Source: Blepharisma japonicum
Lineage: Eukaryota > Ciliophora > Heterotrichea > Heterotrichida > Blepharismidae
Assembly: GCA_949751835.1 (NCBI GenBank)
Contig: CATKHK010000030.1
Coordinates: forward strand, 186,001-250,000
Length of the DNA stretch: 64,000 nt
Direction of reading: 5' to 3'
The position numbers and the translations under genes were made by a program. Shown piece by piece: positions 55,364 through 64,000 of the stretch. The first letter of the stretch is position 1. Every line of letters begins with the position of its first letter. Under the pieces are notes generated by a model. That model saw only the letters and a list, made by a program, of their open reading frames with translations, was not told the DNA's origin and did not search any database.

Positions 55364-58300
55364 ATGCCTAAGATTGGTGAGAAGCGAGACCGAGAAGATG
55401 ATCTCAGCTCCTCTGAAGAGGAAGAGCAAGAATTAGGGTTTCAAGACGCTTACGTAGAGGATGACTTTGTTGTTGCCGATGACCACGTTGAAGAAGAGCC
55501 AGAAAGTCCTGAAGACTCCGGAAACGAAGGAAAAATCAAAAAAAAGCCGAAAAAGGTCCGGTCCAGGCTTAAAAAGAAAGACAATGAAGACATTGAACTA
55601 ATTGAAAGCAACTTAGGAGTATCCTCAGCGCCAATTCATGCAAAGACTGCAGATGAGCTCGAGGACAAACTTTTCAGCAAAAAAGCTTTTAAAATTGAAG
55701 AAGAAGTGGAAGAAGAATCAGAAGAAGAGCTGAGCCAGCCGTATAGAAGACAGAAAATGAGTGAGGGAGAAAGCGAAAATTCAGAAAGCTCAGAAGAGAG
55801 CATGGCTCAAGAGATGGAAGAAAGGCCTAGAAAAAATTACAATATGGACCAAATCCATGTAGCAGCTAATATTTTTGGTGTCGATCCCGAGCTCATTCCT
55901 CAACTTTCTGAAACCCGCTCTGAAGTATTTGAACCTGCAGAATGCAAAGAAAGATTTGCTACAAAAGAGGATGAAATTGTGAGGGACACAGATATCCCTG
56001 AAAGGCTGCAATATAGACTTGCCAGAAGAGAAGTTACTGATGAAACTGAGCTGAGTTTAGAAACTGAATGGCTTTTACAAAAATATTTGGTGACAAAGCC
56101 TGGAATTCCTGAAGACTCCTTGCGATTAAAAATTTCATTATTTATAAATTTCTTTCGCATTGAGAAATATGAAGTCCCATTCATAGCAAAATACCGAATG
56201 CACAAACTTCACCCTGAGATTGAAAATAAAAGCGATTTATGGAATCTTTATAGCTGGGACGGAGAATGAGGATTTATTTATTCAAATAAGCAACACCTGA
56301 ATGAAATTTTAAATGAAGCTGCTTATAATGCAGTAAAGCTAGATGAAGGCGAAGAAATCGCTAAAGGCAGCAAAATTTTATATACAATTACGAAGCCTGG
56401 AGAAATCCCTGAACAAGTTAAAATGCTACTGGAATATACATCGCCAAATAATTATAGAATTGAAATAGAAGACCTAAAAAGATTCATCAACGTTTATATA
56501 TATGAGTACGATGAAATTATGAACAAAAATAAACAGCTCATTATGGATGCAAGAAAAAATAGGCTACCCGAATTTATAGAAAAAGCTAGTATCAATCCTT
56601 TGCAGTTGGCAGAAAATTTGCATAAGAAAGAAATCATACACAAATCTACCATGATCCACATTTCCCCTCAAGATATTGCTTTTGATCTACTATGTGATGC
56701 TTATCCTGAAGAAAAAAAAGTAATGGAAGGCTCCTCATTTCTACTAGCCAAAGAAATTTCTAGTCTCCCATGGGTTAGGCAAGCCATATTCGAAGAATAT
56801 ATGAAAGTCACCAAAGTCATCACTTTTCCAACACAAAAAGGAAACACTGTTATCGATATTTTCCATCAACTTTATCATGTAAAACACTTAGAAAAAGGAA
56901 AAGGTATAAATGAAATTAGCCCTGAGCTGTGGGCTGACATATGAAAAGCTGAACAAGCTGGATTGATTCACGTTCAATTTCGGCAACCTTGGAAATCAGT
57001 TGACACTGATGGCATTATTTCATATGCAAGCGCTTTTTATTTATCAGAAGCTGAAGAAAGTAATGATACAGAAAAACAATGGAACGATTTTCGCATGCAA
57101 GTACTGCAAAAAGCCATCAGCGAAATATATGAAGGCTTTGAAAAAGATTTGAGGACTGAACTCACTATAAAATCTGAAGAATTTATCATTAAACAGTGTC
57201 AAAATGCATATTCTGAAATTATTAATAGAGGGCCATGCAAGTCAGATGATAACGATAGATCTCTGCCAAAGGTATTTGCAATTACTACTGATCCGAATGT
57301 TGAAATGTTTGGGCAGAGTTCTTTAGTTGTTTTGGATTCAAATGGAGAAGTAATTGAAGCTCATAATTTCATGACACTTACGATTAGAAATTCTCCTGAC
57401 TTCGACCGAGGCCGTTTTGAAGAGAAAAAAACTCGTCAATTTTCTCTATCAGAAAACGATAAAGCTATCTATGAAAGAGAAAAAAAGATTATAGAAAGGC
57501 TATTACTCGACCATAACCCTCATTTTATCATTATAGGTGCAAGCTGCCTCCACAGTACAAAAATAAGAAAAAATATCAATGGGTTTGCAAATCGCTTGAC
57601 AAGAGGTCAATACAAAAAAAATAATTTTGATTATAAAATCGACGAAAAAAAGCTTTTACAGTCTCCTCCACAGATTTTCATGTCTGATATTGCTGTTGCC
57701 AAATTATTCGCATCCTCCCAGAGAGGAAAAAGGATGTTCCCAGACTACGATTATTTTATCAAGCAAGCAATATCTTTAGGCAGATATTTCCAATTCCCAC
57801 TGATTGAAACCTTAGGCTTATGAAGTGATGTTAACGAGCAACTAACAACACTGCTTAGCTTGCACCCACATCAAAAATTAATCCATAGTAAAAGACTTGA
57901 GCAAGCTTTAGAAATAACCGCAACAGATGTGGCTGCTGATTATGGAGCTGATTTAAATGAAATGATTCAGCATCCTCATTTAAGGTACCCATTACAGTTT
58001 ATACCTGGACTCGGACCAATTAAGGCCCACTATTTAATAGACAATATTTATAAAAAACTTCACGGAAGATTAACAATGAGAGTGACACTAATGACAAAAA
58101 AGATTTTATCACCCAAAGTCTATGAAAACTGTTCAGGCTTTATCTGCATCCCTATCAGTGAAAATGAAACTGATCCGTTAGATTCCACAAGAATCCACCC
58201 CGAATTTTACGACTTATCCAAAAAGGTTGCAGAATCGGCTTTAGAAGTTAAAAGTGAAAAAAATGATGAAACAGTGATTTATAGAATTATCGAAAAGCCA

Positions 58301-59983
58301 AAGCTAATGGATGATTTGGACTTGCAATCTTATGCAAAAGAGTATTCAGAAAGAAGTCAAGGCAAAGAAAACATCATTGAAGTCTTAGAATTTATAGTCG
58401 CTGAGCTAAGAAATCCATTTAAACTGCCAAGTCGAAAATTCGAGCCACCTACCTATGAGCAGCTTATGTACTGGTGCTCAGGAGAAACAAAGCAAACCTT
58501 ATCAGAAGGCAGCATCGTCCAAGTTACTGTCATGGACTCTGATGAAAACAAAGGACTTATCAATGTAAAGCTTGAAAGCGGGATCCTTGGAATAATTGAC
58601 CGAAAAAACATCATTGACAATGAAAACCCGAATGCAATTGATTTTTCCCAATTTAAGCGAGGGATGAATTTAACTGCTTGTGTCCTTAAAAGCAGGGAAA
58701 AAATTGACATGAAAGATATGGACGAAATTGTGTTTAAGGTAGAATTAAGCTTAAGAGAAGGAGATTTCCAAAGATATAGAGAAGGAATTAAAAGGAATTT
58801 AGATGAAGCTTTTGTTATTCAGAAAGAAGAATGGAATGAAAGGGCTGAGCTAAATGAAGATCAGTATAGAAAAGGACAAAAATACGTCCCAAGAGTGGTA
58901 AACCATCCAAAATTCAAAAATATTGGGTATAAGACAGCTTGTGAAATTTTGCAATATATAGGGGATTATGTTTTCAGGCCAAGTAGCAGAGGGTTAGATC
59001 ATTTGACCTGCACATGGAAGTTTTATGATATGGTGTTTGCACATTTGGATATTGTAGAAGAAGGAAAGCCAGCATCTAATATGCTTGGGACTAGATTCAA
59101 AATTGGTGATGAAGTGTATGAATCTCTTCAAGAAATAATCGACAGATATGTAGTACCTTGTGACAAGCTTACAAAAGAAGCAATTAGTCACAACAAATTT
59201 AGAGACTCTTTAAGTGCCGGAATCAAGTTCTTAGAAACACAGCTGCGTAACGAAAAACGGTCAAGTCCTGCTGCAATTCCTTACTGTTTTACCATCTCCC
59301 CAAGCTATCCACAATTCTTAATCCTTATTTACATCCCTAAAGATAAAATTATCACTGAGTACATCAAAGTGAAGCCAAAAGGCTTGTTTTTCCATGATTC
59401 ATACCACCCCAGCATCACTTTTCTCATTTCCTGGTTCAAGCGGCATTATCAATCTTCCAGCTACCAAAGCCAATTAAAACGCTCTAAACCTCCAGAAATA
59501 GACACTAGAAATCACTTAGCAGTTCCAGGTAAAGCTGAACGCCCAATGACTCCAATTCATCGTATGGATAATGATTATATGCCAAGCACTCCTAAAAGAA
59601 CTCCAGAATACGAAAAAAGTGACTGAAAATCTCAGCCAGAAATTATTAAAGAGGAGCCTGATAGAAGAGAAAAAAGATTTGAAAGGGGAAGGGATAGAGG
59701 TGGGAGAAGAGGGAAAGGCGAAAGAAGAGAACAGAGAACCTGCCATAAATGTGGAGGAGAAGGCCATATTGCAAGAGATTGCCCCAAAACAAGTGGAGAA
59801 AAGTGTTTTAATTGTGGAGGCGAAGGGCATTTTGCAAGAGATTGCCCAGAACAGAAAATGAAGAGGGATGAAGAAACCCCGGGAGGACATCCAGAATGGG
59901 AAGATCAATGGGGGCCAGAGGAAACTGCAATGGATATAGAAAAGCCAAGAAAAGTGCAAGAAGAGACTGATCCATGGGGGTAA
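55364..59983 (+). CDS. SPT6: Transcription elongation factor SPT6 with zinc-knuckle tail
   Basis: 1539 residues, one frame crossing five or more TGA codons read as Trp. An acidic N-terminus ([20 protein letters not shown]) is followed by the helical core, a YqgF-like RNase H fold near 640-690 ([20 protein letters not shown]), the HhH motif near 870 ([15 protein letters not shown]), an S1 domain near 1047 ([20 protein letters not shown]) and tandem SH2 at about 1180-1385 ([20 protein letters not shown]). SPT6 is a histone chaperone that travels with RNA polymerase II. Beyond the SH2 it has an Arg/Gly/Glu-rich linker, two CCHC zinc knuckles (Cys at about 1460 and 1480) and two WG dipeptides, the second ending the protein. 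Canonical animal and yeast SPT6 lack the knuckles. Confidence 0.95.
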
Positions 59984-60008
59984 TTAAAATATTTATTATG
60001 AATCAAAT

Positions 60009-60497
60009 TTAAATATTTACTGTCTTTGATGGTCTTGTGCATATGAATGGCTTAATTGGTGTAGCCGTTAGTTCACGCATTATATCTATTTCATCATTAT
60101 CAAAGTCAGCAGACTTGAAAATATTGTTTCTCCTAGCGGAAAATTTAGGAATATTGTAGACACAAGTAAACTCGTTAACATCTTTGCAGGTATCGTTAAT
60201 TTCTTCTTTTATAGGAATATCAGAAACAGTATGCCGATGATAAATTTTTGGTGTATGAGAGTTTGACTTTATTTCATAGAGATGCCAAGGCGAAATATCT
60301 TTGGTGATATTGTCAATTTTGTGATTTTTTGATTTTTCTTTTCTTATATGGTAAAATGCACGTTCTGCCTTTAAAGAAGAAAGCTGAATAGGAGTGAAAT
60401 TTTTAACTGTGGTGATACTGCGATGAAAGGTTTTGGGAGTGGATGACACTTCATCATTATAATATTTTTGCTTATTCATATTATCGTGGTGGAGCAT
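60009..60497 (-). CDS. Uncharacterised basic protein
   Basis: 162 residues, single exon; Met7 is an alternative start. It is basic, rich in Lys, His, Thr and Asn, with short motifs such as TPKTFHRSITTV, TPKIYHRHTVSD and TPIKPFICTRPS that look like a repeated T-P-x-x-F/Y-H-R pattern. Probably disordered; such Thr-Pro sites would suit proline-directed kinases. Convergent with SPT6 at 26 bp. Confidence 0.65.
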   Translation of the reverse strand: MLHHDNMNKQKYYNDEVSSTPKTFHRSITTVKNFTPIQLSSLKAERAFYHIRKEKSKNHKIDNITKDISPWHLYEIKSNSHTPKIYHRHTVSDIPIKEEINDTCKDVNEFTCVYNIPKFSARRNNIFKSADFDNDEIDIMRELTATPIKPFICTRPSKTVNI

Positions 60498-61387
60498 TTA
60501 TGCTAAATGAGAAATAAACCTAAATCCCACCTATATTTCATAGATTAGATTAAAATGTTCATTTCTTAGCTCTTTAAACAAGAAGTCTTACTTTAAATAA
60601 AATTAAAAAATTGGCTTTTTAGACAGCCTGAAAATTATTAAAATAAATACATGTATAATTATCGCTAAAATTATGATAATTAGTTATAAAATAATATTGA
60701 AAATCTGATGAATAGAAATATCATTCAAATCAGTTATCTTGAATAGCCTCCAAATTTTCCATTTTCCATTTTGATAGTCAACAATTTACCTGTCCTCACC
60801 ATTATGCTTAACTTTTTATCCTTTAAATTTTTTTAGACTTCTTGAAATAATTAAAATTAGAAGGCTAAGTGCATTGGAATTTTATAATGCAATTATTGAT
60901 TTTTAGCACTTCATATATTTAAAATTTATTTTTTGATGAATTATTATAAAATAAATCTCTCTTCCAAAATAAGTCATTAATCCTAAGATAAAGAAATTGG
61001 TATTTCATCGTTAGCACAAACTAAATCTTTTAAAGTGACTATTAAATATTTCGAGAAAATTATTCCTATCATCTTCAGAATTAAATATAATGACAGAAAT
61101 TAATGAAATAAAAAAACTAGGCGTCCTACTTGAAATTCCTTCGAAATGCATTAAATAAGTATTTACTAAATAAAATACCTCTATTTATGGAGCCATTATC
61201 CTTAATTACTTCTATTGCTCTGTGGTAAAAATAAATATGTTGCATCATATAAAATTTATAAAAACTCTAAACCCTATGATAGACTGAGCCTTATATATGC
61301 GCATGCTTAATTTTTTAAAATTATTTTTCGTTTCCATATTTCTGTTCTAATTAATCGTTCATTACATTCAGTATTTAAAAACATAAT
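60498..61387. other. AT-rich spacer
   Basis: 890 bp between divergent genes. It is very AT-rich, with no frame longer than about 25 codons that looks coding. No RNA gene or repeat is recognised. The plus-strand promoter for the RING membrane protein lies at its end, where AAAAACATAATATGA precedes the start and recurs before the paralogue at 63903. Confidence 0.55.
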
Positions 61388-62086
61388 ATGAGGCAAGGAA
61401 ATCCAGTATTTGTCCCTGGGATAACAGGCTACGATCATTACAGTGTTCTAACAATATATATTCTTTATTCAATTACAAAGATCATTACTATATTAACAAT
61501 TAAAGACACGTACCAGTCTAAGTGTGTTTTAGACTTAGGTGTCTATTTAGTCCTATATTCAACCATTGAGCTATTTGATGCTTTTCTATTATGCGCCTTA
61601 TTTATACGAAAATTTTTCCACTTGGATCACCCTCCAAAAATGCTAGTCTTCTCTATACAGCTAAGCACAGAAACGTAAAATTTATTTAGGTTTCGAATTA
61701 TGATATTAATAGTAGCATCAATTGATTTAATAAAAGAAATTGATTGTATACATGGTGCTATCGAAATTCTTGTGGCGGCTTTAGTATGCAGTGAAATATT
61801 GAAAATTCTGTTATTGATAAAGCCAGCCCATAATTTTTTAAATACTGTTATATCAGCTGCTTCTTATGAATATTTTGACGACATAACTTTTGTGCCGCAT
61901 GTAAATTTAGAGCCATATTTGAAGCTAGAAGTTTGTGATGGATTTTGTACAATTTGTCTTGGAAGCCAAAAATCTGATGAAAAATGAGTCGGGCTACCAT
62001 GCAAACATGATTTTCATCACATTTGTATGAAAACATGGGTGGCATATAAAAATAGCTGCCCAGTTTGCAGAAGTCTAGTAGTCTAA
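61388..62086 (+). CDS. RING-H2 membrane protein
   Basis: 227 residues after a 15-nt intron at 61675-61689 (GTAAAATTTATTTAG); TGA at 61985 is Trp. Hydrophobic segments lie near residues 19-37 (VLTIYILYSITKIITILTI), 47-72 (LDLGVYLVLYSTIELFDAFL) and about 104-140 (LIVASIDLIKEID, then EILVAALVCSEILKILLLI), so it has three or four membrane helices. A classic RING-H2 closes the protein: C182, C185, C200, H202, H205, C208, C219 and C222. It would be a membrane E3 ubiquitin ligase. A close paralogue begins at 63903. Confidence 0.88.
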
Positions 62087-62551
62087 CATATATAATTTTA
62101 TGAAAATTTTTAAATAAGAACTATAATAATAAGATAAATAAAGTCAATGATTTTACATAAGAAATTATCCATGAAAATTTCTCCAAGGTAAAATATGCAA
62201 TTATTAACTATTATTTGCTTATTCTAATAAAAGTAGTAAGTATGCCTAGCTTATAGATTAAAAATTTTATATATAATTTGCTAATTAACTGTTATTTATT
62301 TTATTTAAATATTTTTCTTATCAGAATAAGCTATAGCATTAAATTGACTTATTTTTCAAACAATATAATTAAATTATGATGCGCTTTCACACTTATCATT
62401 TTAACTCAAACTTATATATGATAATTATTAATTATTTTAATATTATCCGCTTGAATCAAAGTGCGTTGATACTTTTTAATAAATGATATTAAACATTATT
62501 TAAAAGTAAATTATTCAAAAATCATTTTAATTGAAATATATTAAGCAAAAT
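62087..62551. other. AT-rich spacer
   Basis: 465 bp of AT-rich sequence with TAA and TAG in every frame and no feature recognised. Confidence 0.5.
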
Positions 62552-63150
62552 GCCTCTAGAGAACTCATAAAAAATTATCAAAGATGCCAATTTACTCCTT
62601 TAAGTAAGTAGCTGTTACAGTCAACAAGAATGATTCAAATCCCTTCTCACTTCAAGTCAGAAATCTATCTGCTCATAGATAAACTTCTATTTATCCTTTT
62701 GGAGCTAACGAATCAGATAGCGCGATTCTTTTAATTCAATAGAAGAGAGATTACTTCATACTATCAATTGCTGAGAAGTAGATGCTTATGGCACTTCTGG
62801 ACTGGTACGCAGTAAAATTTTTCTTGGAAATCAGAAAAGCAGTAAAGTAGAAGAAGTCAACCATAAACGCGGAATCGAACAATTATACAGGCAGAGGAAA
62901 ATTTCTCAAGCAACAAGTAAGAGAGTTAAGTGCTGAAACTCAGAGCTATACTCAGAAAAAATTACCCTAGAAATAAAAATATAGAATGAAATATAATTAT
63001 GATACAAGAAACCCATGAATCAAAGAAGATAATGCTTCAGAAGCATGAAATTGAATTTTTAGTTAACAGATTGACGATTTTTGCTGTGAATTAAAGAAGG
63101 AACTACAAAGAAAAGCAGCTCCCCTATAATGAGAGATAATCGATGGGTAA
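62552..63150 (+). pseudogene. Probable decayed protein gene of unknown family
   Basis: This stretch is less AT-rich than its flanks and has codon-like texture. In the frame of the ATG at 62552, a run from about 62724 to 62982 is open when TGA is Trp (with EERLLHTINCWEVDAYGTSG and IEQLYRQRKISQATSKR), while five TAA/TAG codons interrupt the part before it. After about 62985 another frame becomes protein-like (YDTRNPWIKEDNASEAWNWI). I do not recognise a family. It lies between two paralogous RING membrane genes but does not resemble them. Noncoding sequence with chance openness is the alternative. Confidence 0.35.
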
Positions 63151-63902
63151 TGCTAATAACAAAATCATTCTTAGACCTTCAAATTTATAAATTAGCATAT
63201 TTTTTAGGAATTGTACAGTTTTTTCAATCTTTACCTCTTATGGGGTTAAAATAGTGACACAAAGCTGTCTTTTGTTTTCATTACTTAATTGGCTAGAAGA
63301 AGGAAATAGCAAAATAAAATTTCATATGCTTCTATTTAATTTGCAATCCAAAAGTTCACTCTTCAGACTTTATGTCCTAATAGATGTCTAAAGGAGTGAA
63401 AGTGCTATAGCCACTTCCTTAAGTACTTTGATTATCAATTTTTATTGCTTAAATAAATTTTACTGCTTTCGAGCCAGTATTGAATAACTCAAGCTTTTTA
63501 ATTTAAGAAAATTAAAAGCATCTTAGAAATAAAATTTCTTTCCAGAAATCAAAATTTCATTTAGATAAAAATGAGAATTTCTTCAATTTTCCTTTGCTTA
63601 AGCACACTAAGCCACAGACTTTTATTCCTCTTTGAGTTTTGGCCTTTTTATATGAAAATAAAGAATTAAGGCTAGATTAGAAAAATCTAAAACCACCCTA
63701 TTGCAAAATTAAATAAATAAAAGCAAGGTAATTCGCTAAAATTAATAAATTAATTAGATTAGTGCACATAAAAAGAATAGTTTATGGTAGCTTTAATAAT
63801 AGATTTTATAATCTTGTATGAATTCAACTTTCATTAGTTTTTTTGTCTGCCCTCTAATAGAAACATTTTTTTTCAGTAATCATCTGTAATAAAAAACATA
63901 AT
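63151..63902. other. AT-rich spacer before paralogue
   Basis: 752 bp with no supported gene. Short sense runs may be remnants of the decayed gene just upstream. The last 15 bp (AAAAACATAATATGA) match the sequence around the start of the gene at 61388, showing that promoter-proximal sequence was duplicated too. Confidence 0.45.
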
Positions 63903-64000
63903 ATGATACAAACAAACCAAGCGATGAACCAAGAAATCTCAGGATATAACAAATATAGTGTCCTAATTATATATATTCTCTACTCAATTGTCAAAATTAT
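63903..64000 (+). CDS. Start of a second RING-H2 membrane protein (partial)
   Basis: Only the first 32 codons fit in the window. The peptide has YNKYSVLIIYILYSIVKI against YDHYSVLTIYILYSITKI in the gene at 61388, so it is a tandem paralogue, cut off by the window end. The N-terminal 16 residues differ (MIQTNQAMNQEISG). Confidence 0.75.
   Translation, partial: MIQTNQAMNQEISGYNKYSVLIIYILYSIVKI

Noticed and set aside
59571-59861. 96-codon frame overlapping the end of SPT6
   Set aside because: Out-of-frame shadow; the zinc knuckles are coded in the SPT6 frame, which continues through the TGA.
1-64000. CRISPR arrays, viral or transposon insertions, origins
   Set aside because: No regularly spaced direct repeats, transposase, integrase, reverse transcriptase or terminal repeats were seen.

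Overview
The window is protein-coding nuclear DNA of a ciliate, most likely a heterotrich close to Blepharisma, and probably macronuclear. Three sequence observations support this. First, UGA is read as tryptophan: many conserved proteins (a CNG-type channel, an ABCC transporter, SPT6, POLA2, WDR12) are continuous only if in-frame TGA is sense, while every gene ends in TAA or TAG. Second, the genes carry spliceosomal introns of only 15 nt (rarely 16 or 17), each starting GT, ending AG and with an A at the sixth position from the 3' end. Third, the DNA is AT-rich and gene-dense, with short intergenic gaps. The organism assignment is inference from published knowledge of heterotrich genomes; no species-specific marker is visible.

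Layout. 1-8.2 kb: an acinus-like RNA-binding protein, coronin, a large cyclic-nucleotide-gated channel, a probable mitochondrial membrane protein and a coiled-coil protein. 8.4-17.5 kb (mostly minus strand): replication genes POLA2, PSF1 and a POLD3-like subunit with a C-terminal PIP box, mixed with a GON4L/YARP-type chromatin protein, coiled-coil proteins and ribosomal protein L7. 17.5-19.5 kb: a 2-kb gene-poor stretch holding two copies of an unidentified structured element. 19.5-27.9 kb: cobalamin-dependent methionine synthase, a COMM-domain protein, a RING protein, a coiled-coil protein with repeated tiny introns, and cobalamin adenosyltransferase. 28-37.1 kb: an internally duplicated protein, an ABCC transporter, an RCC1-repeat protein and a large uncharacterised protein. 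37.2-41.1 kb: a secreted DOMON protein and a membrane-anchored F-BAR/SMP protein. 41.1-43.4 kb: an RBR ubiquitin ligase beside its decayed tandem copy. 43.5-49 kb: a METTL25-type methyltransferase, tRNA-Lys(CTT) and small proteins. 49.1-60 kb: a 1323-residue MORN protein, WDR12 and SPT6 with an unusual zinc-knuckle tail. 60-64 kb: sparse, with two tandem RING membrane-protein genes (the second cut by the window end) and a probable decayed gene between them.

Functional links: lagging-strand and replisome factors (POLA2, PSF1, POLD3-like) lie within 8.3 kb; two cobalamin enzymes lie about 4 kb apart; acinus and SPT6 act in RNA processing and transcription; WDR12 and L7 in ribosome production. 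Eukaryotic neighbours are not expected to be operonic, so the clustering may be chance.
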